Of a stretch of DNA of 64,000 nt, positions 51,885 to 60,763 are shown in pieces. Below the pieces are notes generated by a model. It was not told where the DNA came from. It did not search any database and saw nothing but the letters and a program-made list of their open reading frames with translations. The stretch is from Desulfitobacterium dehalogenans ATCC 51507 (lineage in GTDB: Bacteria; Bacillota; Desulfitobacteriia; Desulfitobacteriales; Desulfitobacteriaceae). Positions within the stretch are counted from its first letter, which is position 1; every line of letters starts with the position of its first letter. A program made the position numbers and the translations under genes. The stretch covers positions 682,001 through 746,000 of the forward strand of contig NC_018017.1 of the NCBI RefSeq assembly GCF_000243155.2, given 5' to 3'.

Positions 51885-51962
51885 ATCATTAGAGGAAGTG
51901 GATATAATTATTCAGCCGATGATTACTGTAATTATCCGGAAAAAACTATAGGGGGATCTAGC

Positions 51963-53327
51963 ATGAAAAAAGAACTGAAATTCCTTAGTCCTAACGGTCA
52001 TCTTGGTTTTGGCCCGACAAAAGAGAAGAGTTTCTACATTGGAGTTAGTGAAAATCCCGACTATATCTTATGCGATTCGGGTAGTGACGATATCGGGCCT
52101 GGTCCTTTAGGCGCCGATATTTGCACAAGTTTAAAATCCACTCAGATCCATGACCTTGAACTGATGCTGGTGGAAGCACGCAGATTGGGTGTACCGATGT
52201 TGATTGGTTCTGCCGGAGATACCGGCACGAATAAACAAGTGGATGCCTATGTTCAAATTATCAAGGACCTTGCTAAAAAACATAATATACCCAAATTCAA
52301 ACTGGGGTATTTCTATTCAGAAGTTGATAAAGAGTACCTCATGACTAAGCTCGAAAACGGTGAAACTTTGGAGGGTTTAGACGGACGTGGCAATTTGACA
52401 AAGGAAGAGATTGAGAAGACCGATCGCATCGTTGCGGTAGCTGGAGTCCATCCTTATATTAAACTGCTTGACATGGGAGCAGACGTTATTATTGGTGGAC
52501 GCTCCAGTGATTGCGCTATTTTTGCAGCTCCAGCCATTCAACAAGGATACCCGGAGAACCTGTCCTATTATTTAGGCAAAGTCCTTGAATGCGCATCTTT
52601 CTGTGCAGAACCTTACGGCGGTAAGGAATCAGTAATGGGTATTATCAGTCACGAAGATGTAAAAGTTAAAGCAATGCATCCGGATCAAATGTGCACTGTG
52701 GCATCCGTTGCCGGTCATGCTATGTATGAAAGAACCAATCCTTACTTTGAGTATGTTGCCGGCGGCATGATGGATATGAGTCAATGCGTTTACGAACAGC
52801 ATGATGAGAAAACCTGCCGCATTACCAATCCCAAATTTGCACCTATTGAAGGCAAAGTCAAGGTTAAGCTGGAGGGAGCTGGAAGAGTAGGCTCCCGCTT
52901 TATCGGTATTGCCGGAATCCGTGATCCCTATTCAGTACAAAATGTGGATCAAATGATTGAATGGGCTAAGAGTCAAGTCGTAGAACGGTTCGGAGAAAAC
53001 GGTTATGAGCTCCATTATCATGTCTATGGTAAGAACGGAGTCATGGGTGATCTGGAACCTATCAAAGAAATCAAGTCTCATGAACTTTGTGTGATTGTTC
53101 AAGGTGTTGCTCCTACTAAGGAAATGGCTGAAGAAGTAGCAATGCTGGGCTGCCGTCAATTATTCTACGCACGCTTACCAGAAGTTAAGGGAACAGCGGG
53201 TTCTGTAGCTTTTATCCTGGATGAAGTCGTACAAGCAACAGATGCTTATACATGGACCATGGATCACACTGTACCTGTGGATGACCCTATGGAGCTCTTC
53301 AAAGTCACTATGATCGACGTAAAATAA
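51963..53327 (+). CDS. AtuA-like protein (DUF1446)
   Basis: 454 residues resembling the acyclic terpene utilisation protein family AtuA/DUF1446. It has GPGPLGADICTS (about 41-52), LIGSAGDTGTNKQVD, IIGGRSSDCAIFAAPAIQQG, HPDQMCTVASVAGHAMYER and ending segments with AGGMMDMSQCVYEQ. In terpene-degrading Pseudomonas this family acts in citronellol/leucine-type pathways; here the neighbours suggest a carboxylate or branched acid instead. It is the first gene of an operon with DUF4387 and a DASS transporter, 26 bp apart. The ATG has GGGGG 7 nt before it. Confidence 0.8.
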   Translation: MKKELKFLSPNGHLGFGPTKEKSFYIGVSENPDYILCDSGSDDIGPGPLGADICTSLKSTQIHDLELMLVEARRLGVPMLIGSAGDTGTNKQVDAYVQIIKDLAKKHNIPKFKLGYFYSEVDKEYLMTKLENGETLEGLDGRGNLTKEEIEKTDRIVAVAGVHPYIKLLDMGADVIIGGRSSDCAIFAAPAIQQGYPENLSYYLGKVLECASFCAEPYGGKESVMGIISHEDVKVKAMHPDQMCTVASVAGHAMYERTNPYFEYVAGGMMDMSQCVYEQHDEKTCRITNPKFAPIEGKVKVKLEGAGRVGSRFIGIAGIRDPYSVQNVDQMIEWAKSQVVERFGENGYELHYHVYGKNGVMGDLEPIKEIKSHELCVIVQGVAPTKEMAEEVAMLGCRQLFYARLPEVKGTAGSVAFILDEVVQATDAYTWTMDHTVPVDDPMELFKVTMIDVK

Positions 53328-53353
53328 TCAAAATTAGAAGGGGAGATTTAAAC

Positions 53354-53674
53354 ATGGCAACAAGAAAACTTTCTGAGTTGGCTAAGACCATCCGTAGCAA
53401 AAATGCAGGTACCGACAGAATTACCTTTGACATCATTTTTAGAGAAAAAGAAAACTACGACTTAGTCAGAAAAAGTGGTGCTCTCACACGGGAAACTGTG
53501 AAAGAGTTATTTGGTCTTACAGACAGTGATATCGCTGATTTCGTGGAATTTGATCCTGCTTTTGCTATTAAATTCACCATCAATAGAAAAAAACCCAGTG
53601 GAAGTGCCGGAGACAGCGATGTGTTCGGGAGCCAGCAATATCCTCCTTTACTGGATATCGAAATTCCAGTTTAA
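53354..53674 (+). CDS. DUF4387 protein
   Basis: 106 residues. The sequence KLSELAKTIRSKNAGTDRITFDIIFREKENYDLV, with FGLTDSDIADFVEFDPAFAIKFTINR, matches DUF4387, which is regularly encoded directly after an AtuA-like gene and is sometimes fused to it. The two probably act as one enzyme of two subunits. The function is unknown. It has GGGGAG before the ATG and lies 26 bp after the AtuA-like gene. Confidence 0.8.
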   Translation: MATRKLSELAKTIRSKNAGTDRITFDIIFREKENYDLVRKSGALTRETVKELFGLTDSDIADFVEFDPAFAIKFTINRKKPSGSAGDSDVFGSQQYPPLLDIEIPV

Positions 53675-53697
53675 CGGTTCACTCAAGGTATTCCTTA

Positions 53698-53733
53698 TCC
53701 TGGCCCCCTCCAAAGGGAGGGAGCCAGGGGAAT
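53698..53733 (+). other. strong GC-rich hairpin between DUF4387 and the transporter gene
   Basis: CCTGGCCCCCTCC and GGGAGGGAGCCAGG, a 13-pair stem with one bulge and an AAA loop. It is not followed by a T-run, so it is more likely an mRNA processing or stability element than a terminator. It lies 22 bp before the transporter gene. Confidence 0.5.
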
Positions 53734-53755
53734 AAAAATAAAATGAGGTGAAATT

Positions 53756-55228
53756 ATGGAAGAAAAGGAAATGGACCCAAAACCGGAAAGAAAAACGTCA
53801 AAACTGCTGCAAATTATTATCCCTATTGTTATCGGTCTAATCATCGCGTTTATTATTCCCAATCCCGAGGGATTACCAACGAATGCCTGGTATTATTTCG
53901 CTGCTTTTGTGACAATTATCTTAAGCGTCGCCTTGGAAGCCCTCCCTATGGGAGCCATCGGCTTAATTGGAATCTCTTTTATAGCTATCTTTAACCTTCT
54001 TGGTAAAAGTGGTAAAGACACGTTAAGTTGGGCTATATCCGGTTTTTCTAACAGTGTAGTCTGGTTGGTTTTTGCGGCCATGATCTTTGCTGTAGCGCTG
54101 AAGGACACCGGTATCGGACGTCGGATTGCACTTTTCTTCATCAAAATTTTAGGTAAAACCTCATTGGGCTTAGGTTATGCAGTCACCCTTGCCGACTTCT
54201 GCCTTGGTCCATTTATGCCATCGAACACAGCCCGCAGCTTCGGCACCATGTACCCAATCACCAGAGCCACAGCAGAAGCCTTGGGCTCTCACCCTGGTGA
54301 ATCAGCGGGAAAGATCGGTTCGTTCCTTCTCTTTACATCCTTTACTGCCACCTTCATCTCCAGCTCCACCTTCCTGACTGCCGCAGCCATGACGGTTCTT
54401 GGGATTGAATATATTGCTGCAGCCACCGGGTTTACTCCGATTTCCTGGATGGGTTATCTTGTGGGCTTCATTCCCCAGGCCTTAATTCTATTAGTTACGA
54501 CTCCGTTGATTGCTTATAAATTCTTCCCGCCTGAAATCAAGAAGTTCCCTGAAGCTCCAAACTGGGCTGCAGAACAGTTAAAAGAAATGGGGAAATTCTC
54601 GAAAAAAGAAATCACTACACTCATAATCTTCTTGTTCGCACTTGTCGCGTGGATCAGCATGGACGACATATTCCCTCCGGCTATGGTAGCCATTATGGCA
54701 GTTTCGGCAATGCTCTTAACCAAGGTTATTACTTGGGAGCAAGTCATTGAAGAAAAGTCAGCCTGGAATATTGTCATGGTGCTGGGTACATTGATTACTT
54801 TAGCTAACGGATTAAAAGATGTGGGATTCTTGGAATGGGTTTCTCAAGCTTCAGCGACTTATCTAGTTGGATTAGCTTTATCGCCGGTTGTGATCATGAT
54901 TTTACTGGCTTTAATCGACTTCTTACTCCACTACCTCTATGTAAGTATCACTGCCCACGTTACCACTTTAATGCCTCTATGGTTGGCCGTAGTCTCTTCG
55001 ATTCCTGGTTTCCCCGTACAACTGTTCGGAATGTTATTAATTCACACTAAAGAAGGCTTCGGAGCCTTGACGCCTTATGGTGCCGGTCATGGGGTCGGTT
55101 TCCTTCTCAGTGGCTATTTCCCTGACCACAAAAAGTTCTGGAAAGCCGAAAGTTTTTGGGCCTATACTTATTTTGCCTTGATGGTGGTTAGTATTCCATA
55201 TTGGATATGGTTGTATGGTTGGATGTAA
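53756..55228 (+). CDS. DASS-family anion:Na+ (SLC13-type) transporter
   Basis: 490 residues, about 12 membrane helices. The two SNT-type motifs of the family are seen as FMPSNTARS (about 155-163) and LYVSITAHVT (about 398-407). Members carry di- and tricarboxylates or sulfate. It is the third gene of the AtuA-like operon, so the substrate of that pathway is a candidate cargo. It ends in a strong terminator. GAGGTG lies 6 nt before the ATG. Confidence 0.9.
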   Translation: MEEKEMDPKPERKTSKLLQIIIPIVIGLIIAFIIPNPEGLPTNAWYYFAAFVTIILSVALEALPMGAIGLIGISFIAIFNLLGKSGKDTLSWAISGFSNSVVWLVFAAMIFAVALKDTGIGRRIALFFIKILGKTSLGLGYAVTLADFCLGPFMPSNTARSFGTMYPITRATAEALGSHPGESAGKIGSFLLFTSFTATFISSSTFLTAAAMTVLGIEYIAAATGFTPISWMGYLVGFIPQALILLVTTPLIAYKFFPPEIKKFPEAPNWAAEQLKEMGKFSKKEITTLIIFLFALVAWISMDDIFPPAMVAIMAVSAMLLTKVITWEQVIEEKSAWNIVMVLGTLITLANGLKDVGFLEWVSQASATYLVGLALSPVVIMILLALIDFLLHYLYVSITAHVTTLMPLWLAVVSSIPGFPVQLFGMLLIHTKEGFGALTPYGAGHGVGFLLSGYFPDHKKFWKAESFWAYTYFALMVVSIPYWIWLYGWM

Positions 55229-55269
55229 TATAAATATTAACTCCAATGTAATTGAAAGATAGAAAGACA

Positions 55270-55306
55270 GCTTCTCGATAATCGTCATTATCGAGAAGCA
55301 TTTTCA
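55270..55306 (+). terminator. terminator after the DASS transporter gene
   Basis: GCTTCTCGATAAT (55270-55282), loop CGTC and the complement (55287-55299), 13-bp perfect stem, then ATTTT. Confidence 0.9.
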
Positions 55307-55406
55307 CTTTGTAATATTATCATGTTTAGAGGAGGCTCGGTGATATATCTAAAAAAATTAAAAAGAATGAAAGTTGCTGCAAGGGCAAATGTGTCTGAGT
55401 TATTTT

Positions 55407-55422
55407 AATTGGATATACCCAG
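55407..55422. promoter_or_regulatory. candidate GntR operator, copy C (upstream of the DAACS gene)
   Basis: AATTGGATATACCCAG, identical to the core of copy B (AACTGGATATAACCAG) at 14 of 16 positions, 37 bp upstream of the symporter gene. It ties the symporter to the same regulator. Confidence 0.5.
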
Positions 55423-55458
55423 ACTTCGCAGATATCTACAAGCGAAAGGAATGATCTT

Positions 55459-56706
55459 ATGGAGAAGAAAAGGATGTCCCTTACCCTGAAGATATTTATC
55501 GGTATGACTTTAGGCATATTTTTTGGTTGGTTTTTCGGGGACAAGATTAGCTCTATAAAAATCATTGGTGATATTTTTCTGAGACTAATTCAAATGGCTA
55601 TTATTCCTTTAATCTTCACCGGAGTGTCGTGCGCTATCGGTGGGTTGGGTGGAGATATGAAAAAGCTTGGCCGTTTAGGGTATAAGCTGTTGATTTTCTA
55701 TGTAGGAACTACAATTATCGCCATTGTCATTGGTGTGGGGATCGGTAATATATTTCAACCAGGAACAGGTATTACTCCCCCGACCGACCTTCTTTCTTCT
55801 CCGGTAAGTGAAATATCTGCTCCCTCGATTTCAGAGGTTATTTTGAAAATGGTACCTAAAAATCCTGTAGATGCTATGGCTCGCCAAGATATGTTCCAAA
55901 TGGTGATATTTTCTGCTTTTTTTGGCCTGGCTTTATCCATGTTGGGAGATGCGGGAACTCGGATTTTATCAGCGTTTAGCGTCATCAACTCCGCAGCAAT
56001 TCAGATGATCACCATCATTATGAAAATGGCCCCTTACGCTGTGTTCGCTTTGATGACCTGGGTAACAGGAACTGTGGGGATTGAGGTTTTGATTCCTCTG
56101 GCAAAATATCTCGTTACTTTGATCATTGCTCTCATTTTACAGACATTTGTTATTTGCGGTATCGTAGTATGGGGTATCGCTCGAGTAAGTCCGATCCAAT
56201 TCTATCGAAGAAGTCTGAATGCGATGATCGTGGCGTTTACCACATGTTCATCAGCGGCCAGTTTGCCCATATCCATTGAGACAGCCCAGAGAAACCTCGG
56301 TGTAGGTAAAACCATAAGTCAGTTCGCATTACCATTGGGGGCGACGATGAATTCGGATGGAACCGCAATGTTCCACGCTGTGGCCAGTATTATGATCGCT
56401 CAATTTTTCGGTATTGAGTTTGGACTAACAGAGCAAATCATGTTGGTTTTCTTTGCTGTGCTTATTGGTCTTGGTGGTACTGCAGTGCCCGGAGGAGGGA
56501 TGGTGACCTTGGCTATTGTCCTCAACGCGGTTGGACTTCCTATTGAGGGAATTGCGTTATTGGCTGGAGTGGATCGGATTGCAGAGATGTTTCGTGCAGT
56601 ATTGAATGTAACCGATGATTTATCGGGTGCAGTGGCTATTGCTGCCTGGGAAAAGGACTTTGACAAAGAAGTGTTTTACGGGAGAAAGGAAGCTGTTTTG
56701 GACTAA
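55459..56706 (+). CDS. dicarboxylate/amino acid:cation symporter (DAACS, GltP/DctA-type)
   Basis: 415 residues with eight helices and two re-entrant loops. Landmarks are FTTCSSAASLPISIE (about 254-268, Ser-rich first loop), GATMNSDGTAMF (about 294-305, the NMDGT-like site) and GLGGTAVPGGGMV. It imports C4-dicarboxylates, glutamate or relatives with protons or Na+. It is monocistronic, under a probable copy of the GntR operator, and ends in a strong bidirectional terminator. GCGAAAGGA lies 9 nt before the ATG. Confidence 0.94.
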   Translation: MEKKRMSLTLKIFIGMTLGIFFGWFFGDKISSIKIIGDIFLRLIQMAIIPLIFTGVSCAIGGLGGDMKKLGRLGYKLLIFYVGTTIIAIVIGVGIGNIFQPGTGITPPTDLLSSPVSEISAPSISEVILKMVPKNPVDAMARQDMFQMVIFSAFFGLALSMLGDAGTRILSAFSVINSAAIQMITIIMKMAPYAVFALMTWVTGTVGIEVLIPLAKYLVTLIIALILQTFVICGIVVWGIARVSPIQFYRRSLNAMIVAFTTCSSAASLPISIETAQRNLGVGKTISQFALPLGATMNSDGTAMFHAVASIMIAQFFGIEFGLTEQIMLVFFAVLIGLGGTAVPGGGMVTLAIVLNAVGLPIEGIALLAGVDRIAEMFRAVLNVTDDLSGAVAIAAWEKDFDKEVFYGRKEAVLD

Positions 56707-56764
56707 AGCTTGGCCGACTATGAAGAAAAATACCATAATTGAGCATCCTACGATGTCATATTAG

Positions 56765-56812
56765 AAGGGTAAAGACAGGATTATCCATTGATAGCCCGGT
56801 CTTTACCCTTCT
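56765..56812. terminator. bidirectional terminator between the symporter and methyltransferase genes
   Basis: AAGGGTAAAGAC (56765-56776) and GTCTTTACCCTT (56799-56810), perfect 12-bp stem with a long loop. It serves both convergent genes. Confidence 0.9.
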
Positions 56813-56842
56813 TCGAGCGATTTTACATAGAAACCAAATCCG

Positions 56843-57694
56843 TTATAGTAAACTCAACGATTCCTTTACAGCACGGATAAACTCAGGAGTTGTCCCACAG
56901 CATCCGCCAAACCACTTCACACCCAGATTAGCCATAGCCTTTATATATCGGGCAAATTCCTTAGGCTCTACATCATAGACGGTTTGGTTATCGATCAATT
57001 TCGGCAACCCAGCGTTGGGCTGAACCAAAATAGGCAAATGGGTAGAAGACACCATAGTTTCAACAATGGGCAACATCTCACAGGGACCTAAAGAACAGTT
57101 GGCGCCAATAGCATCAACACCATACTCTTCTAAAGAAGCTGCTACCGTCTTGACATCGTTGCCCATTAAGGTTTTTCCTTGCTTTTGGAAAGTAAATGTA
57201 CAGATAACGGGCAGGGAAGAATGATCCTTAGCAGCCTTAATGGCTGCTTTTACTTCAGTTAGGTCAAAAAAGGTCTCGATTAATACCAGATCGACTTTCC
57301 CGGTTAAAGTCGCTGCCTTGATTTGACGGGTGTATAAGTCATACACCTCTTCGAAGGATAAATCTCCCAAAGGTTCAACAAGCTCACCGGTTGGTCCCAC
57401 ATCTAAAGCGACCAGGTTATTTCCTGCTGCTTTTCGGGCAATGGCAATAGCTGACTGAACTACTTCCTCTACGGTATATCCGGTTCCTTTTAATTTCGTC
57501 TCAATGGCTCCAAAGGTATTAGTAGTGATAATATTGCTGCCGGCTTCGATGTATTTCCTATGGATTTCCTCGATAATCTCCGGTCTTGTTATATTCAATA
57601 CCTCTGGGGGCTGACCGGGGTTAAGGTCATATTTTTGCAGCATGGTGCCCATTGCTCCATCAAAGATAAGATTTGATTCTTTATCTAGTATCAC
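56843..57694 (-). CDS. homocysteine S-methyltransferase-like protein
   Basis: 283 residues from a GTG at 57694 (GGGAGG 7 nt upstream). It contains only the Hcy/zinc domain: LIFDGAMGTMLQKYDL, NTFGAIETKL, GANCSLGPCEMLP (zinc Cys) and KWFGGCCGTTPEF (second Cys pair). Folate and B12 domains are absent, so it is either a SAM- or SMM-dependent Hcy methyltransferase or half of a corrinoid-dependent system. No corrinoid protein gene is in the window. It is alone and convergent with the DAACS gene. Confidence 0.86.
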   Translation of the reverse strand: MILDKESNLIFDGAMGTMLQKYDLNPGQPPEVLNITRPEIIEEIHRKYIEAGSNIITTNTFGAIETKLKGTGYTVEEVVQSAIAIARKAAGNNLVALDVGPTGELVEPLGDLSFEEVYDLYTRQIKAATLTGKVDLVLIETFFDLTEVKAAIKAAKDHSSLPVICTFTFQKQGKTLMGNDVKTVAASLEEYGVDAIGANCSLGPCEMLPIVETMVSSTHLPILVQPNAGLPKLIDNQTVYDVEPKEFARYIKAMANLGVKWFGGCCGTTPEFIRAVKESLSLL

Positions 57695-57994
57695 GAAAAA
57701 ACCTCCCAAAAAAAGTATTGATGCCTATAGCGCTCATGATTTTCTGATTCTATTACAGTAAGTGATTCTCTAGTAGAGGTTATCTATAAAAATAACAACT
57801 ATCCTTATTATAATAAAGAGAGAAATTCAGATTCGCAAGTAAACCTTTATTGAATATTGGATTCTAACTCAGGCTTTAATTGAATTCCCTTTTATTCGAG
57901 CGCTAATAATCAATTGTGCATTGACAATATACTAAATAGTCTATAAATTCAGAATATGTTACGTGCAACTTCTAAAACATAAGGAGGTAAAAGA

Positions 57995-58777
57995 ATGATA
58001 AATTTCAGTAAATATAAAGACATTATTATTACTCATGGTCTCTGTAGTGGACTTAGTATTAAGATGAACGTCTATATCTACTTAGTGGATGGACTGCTTT
58101 TTGACACTGGACCATCTACCTTGCAAAAAGATACAGCGAAATTCTTCAGTCAGCAGACCATTGAACAAGTCGCTCTTACCCATGTCCATGAAGATCATTC
58201 CGGTATGGCCCATTGGCTGCAGAAGAATAAACTGGTACCCATCTATCTTCACTCTGAGGCTATTAAAACCGCGGAGAAAAGGGGAAGATATCGGCTATAT
58301 CGTCGTCTTATCTGGGGAGGTCGAGAACCTTTTTACCCTCAAGCCATGCCGAAGGTGATCCGGACGGAGCGATACACTTTCGAGGCCATTGAGGCACCTG
58401 GCCATACGGAGTTCCACCATGTATTCTATGAGCAGGATCAAGGCTGGCTCATTACAGGAGATTTGTATATAGGTCGGAAAGTGGTCTTAGCTCTTTATGA
58501 AGAAAATATGCTTCAGATGATAGCTACCCTAGAAAAAGTACTGCAGCTTGATTTTGATACGATGTTTTGTTCCCATGCCGGGGTCGTTCTTAAAGGCAAG
58601 GAAAAAATGAGACAGAAGCTTGATTTTCTTACGGAATTGCAGGATAAGGTGAGGGAATTGAGGGCCAAAGGTCTTACCGATGGAGAGATTGATAAAATAA
58701 TATACCCCAAAAAACAGGCCATCAAAACACTCTCTGGAGGGGAATGGTCATCCTACAATATCATTCATACTATTTAA
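57995..58777 (+). CDS. metallo-beta-lactamase fold hydrolase
   Basis: 260 residues. The metal site is LTHVHEDHSG (His63, His65, Asp67, His68), then the later APGHTEFHH, LITGDLYIG and SHAG motifs. It is a general hydrolase or glyoxalase II-like protein; the substrate is unknown. AAGGAGG is 8 nt before the ATG. The 300-base gap before it (57695-57994) holds only A+T-rich sequence, and no other site is recognised. Confidence 0.87.
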   Translation: MINFSKYKDIIITHGLCSGLSIKMNVYIYLVDGLLFDTGPSTLQKDTAKFFSQQTIEQVALTHVHEDHSGMAHWLQKNKLVPIYLHSEAIKTAEKRGRYRLYRRLIWGGREPFYPQAMPKVIRTERYTFEAIEAPGHTEFHHVFYEQDQGWLITGDLYIGRKVVLALYEENMLQMIATLEKVLQLDFDTMFCSHAGVVLKGKEKMRQKLDFLTELQDKVRELRAKGLTDGEIDKIIYPKKQAIKTLSGGEWSSYNIIHTI

Positions 58778-58983
58778 CAATAAATGGATTAAAATCGTTT
58801 GTTTTTCCATAATGTACATGTAGACCGTATTTTACTAATCATGGTAATCTGTTTAAGTAATTCTAAATTTTAGATAGCTAATTCATCTTACAGTTCTCAC
58901 AGAGAGTGGTTTTGAACATAACCCGAGGATTTGAGGTCTCGTTTCATAAGAGAAAGAGCACCATGTAATGGAGGTGAGGTCAT

Positions 58984-59934
58984 GTGAAGAGGATAATCCT
59001 TTTTTTAGCATTGGTATTGGCAATGGTAAGCTCAATTGCAGCAGGGACACTTGCATCTTATACTGTCGCCATCGACAACCTTGCTGGAGGCAGTGTGGTG
59101 GCTAAGGAGTTTATTTTTGTCGGTGAAGGAACGGACACCTTTCAAGAAGGGTTAAAAATAGCACCTTCGGAGACTCTTCAATGGCAGTTTAAAGTGAAGA
59201 ACTATGAAAAGTATGTGATATCTGAGACAGATATTTACTATAAACTTACATTTAGTATATCCGCTTCCCCAGGTAAAAAGGCTATTGAGCCCCTCACAGT
59301 AACTGTGAGAGATGGAATGGGGACTATTCTGAACCAGGTAACGGGGGTTGGGACATTTGATCTTTTAGGATCCTTCCTTCTTGCTGAAACAGGTCAAGAA
59401 CGAGATATATTGGTGGAGATTGCTTGGCCCAGCGAAAGTAAGTCGGATAAGGATTATGCTGGGGAAAAATTTGGTACCAGTATCATAGTGGATGCCCAGG
59501 CTTCCCAGGTGCCCTTGGACAGCAGTCCAAACCCGGAAACTCCTGAACCCGAGCAGGGTCAGGTAAGCGTGCTTTATGAAACCACTCCCCCTTGGCAGAA
59601 CGGGCAAAGCGGAGAGTATCAATATCAATATAAGATTACCATCACCAACAATTCCTCTGTACCCATCGAAGATTGGTTTATGACCTTCCTCCTCCAAAGC
59701 GATCGGTTGAATAATGCCTGGAATGCCAAGTTAATATCGCGTTCACCCCAAGGAATTTATCGATTTGAAAACCCAGCCTATAACAACGTGAGTATGGACA
59801 ACATCTTACCCGGACAAAGCGTATCTTTTGGAGGATTGGCCAGTGGGATGGGTGTGGATACACTCCAAAATATTGGTGTTGGTGGTAGTAACACAGGTCT
59901 TATCTCTAACGTTAATGTGATACACCAACCTTAA
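58984..59934 (+). CDS. TasA-like secreted protein with C-terminal CBM2-like domain
   Basis: 316 residues from a GTG at 58984 (GGAGGTGAGG nearby). The leader MKRIILFLALVLAMVSSIAAGTLASYT is of the SipW-dependent kind used by TasA and camelysin; the AGTLASYT end is characteristic. Residues about 30-178 are TasA/CalY-like (GSVVAKEFIF, KIAPSETLQWQFKVKNYE). A Pro-rich linker (about 180-200) leads to a domain that looks like CBM2 (NNSSVPIEDWFMTFLLQSD, NNAWNAKLISR, ILPGQSVSFGG). It probably makes a fibre that binds a polysaccharide. The first gene of a three-gene run. Confidence 0.7.
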   Translation: MKRIILFLALVLAMVSSIAAGTLASYTVAIDNLAGGSVVAKEFIFVGEGTDTFQEGLKIAPSETLQWQFKVKNYEKYVISETDIYYKLTFSISASPGKKAIEPLTVTVRDGMGTILNQVTGVGTFDLLGSFLLAETGQERDILVEIAWPSESKSDKDYAGEKFGTSIIVDAQASQVPLDSSPNPETPEPEQGQVSVLYETTPPWQNGQSGEYQYQYKITITNNSSVPIEDWFMTFLLQSDRLNNAWNAKLISRSPQGIYRFENPAYNNVSMDNILPGQSVSFGGLASGMGVDTLQNIGVGGSNTGLISNVNVIHQP

Positions 59935-59955
59935 TGAATTGAAGGAGGAGGGGTT

Positions 59956-60078
59956 ATGAGGACAAAGGTTATTCTGATTTTTGTACTAACGGTTATGGTT
60001 CTTAGTTCCTTAACGGTGGGTACCCTTTCTAATTATAACAGTGTGTCTAGTTTTGGAATAAGTATTACACCCCATTAA
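59956..60078 (+). CDS. 40-residue peptide with SipW-type leader
   Basis: A very small gene with a strong ribosome site (GGAGGAGGGG just before the ATG). It encodes a hydrophobic leader MRTKVILIFVLTVMVLSS followed by LTVGTLSNYNSVSSFG and a tail ISITPH. The VGTLSNYN stretch copies the GTLASYT/GTLAIYT cleavage region of its two neighbours, so this is likely a truncated or mini member of the same precursor class. It may be a secreted peptide, a fibre starter or a decayed paralog. Confidence 0.6.
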   Translation: MRTKVILIFVLTVMVLSSLTVGTLSNYNSVSSFGISITPH

Positions 60079-60111
60079 AAATAAAGCATAACATCATGGA
60101 GGAAGTAACTA

Positions 60112-60642
60112 ATGAAAAAAGTACTAAGCATAGTCGCGCTCGCTTTAGTGGTATCCACATCCATCATTTCCGGAACTTTGGCTATATACACCACACATAT
60201 TGATGCATTGGCTCAAGGAAGTGTGGTGGCTAAGGAGTTTATCCTTACTAAAGGAGGGACAGATACCTTTGTTGAAAATGTTAAGATTGCCCCTTCTGAA
60301 ACCATGAGTTGGCAGTTTAGCGTTAAGAATTTTGAAGATACTGTAGTCAGTGAAACGGCTATGGACTTAGATATTGATGTGGATGTACTAGCTCCTAACG
60401 GCAAAAAAGCCATTGCGCCCTTGGTATTCACAGTAGAAAATTCTGCGGGGGATATAATAGGTACAGTAAACTCCGAAGGTAAAGTAGAGATTAATGACCA
60501 ATTTGTTCTTAGTGCCCAAGGACAGGAAAAGGTCTATACCGTATCAGTCAACTGGCCAAGTAATACTAATGTAGATATTAACTATGCAGGGGCAGGCTAC
60601 GGGACAGCCATTCAAGTCTCTGTGACCGGTATCCAAAAGTAG
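60112..60642 (+). CDS. TasA/camelysin-like secreted protein
   Basis: 176 residues, AGGAAG before the ATG. A SipW-type leader ends with SGTLAIYTTHID. The mature part GSVVAKEFILTKGGTDTF and KIAPSETMSWQFSVKNFED is closely related to the first half of the CBM-bearing protein two genes upstream, which indicates duplication. TasA-like proteins form extracellular fibres in biofilms; camelysin is a related surface metallopeptidase. The required signal peptidase SipW and TapA-like partner are not in the window. A terminator follows at 60717. Confidence 0.78.
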   Translation: MKKVLSIVALALVVSTSIISGTLAIYTTHIDALAQGSVVAKEFILTKGGTDTFVENVKIAPSETMSWQFSVKNFEDTVVSETAMDLDIDVDVLAPNGKKAIAPLVFTVENSAGDIIGTVNSEGKVEINDQFVLSAQGQEKVYTVSVNWPSNTNVDINYAGAGYGTAIQVSVTGIQK

Positions 60643-60716
60643 TTTGATTCCCATAAAGGTTTAATTTAAGGAAGAAAACGAAAGCGAGTTTCGTTAGCGT
60701 ATAGATAGAGTTCAAG

Positions 60717-60758
60717 AAGCGGAAGTGTTAGTATGACCTAATACTTCCGCTTTTAGAT
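60717..60758 (+). terminator. terminator after the TasA-like cassette
   Basis: GCGGAAGTGTTAG and CTAATACTTCCGC form a 13-pair stem with one mismatch and a 6-nt loop, then TTTTAG. Confidence 0.85.
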
Positions 60759-60763
60759 TCTTT

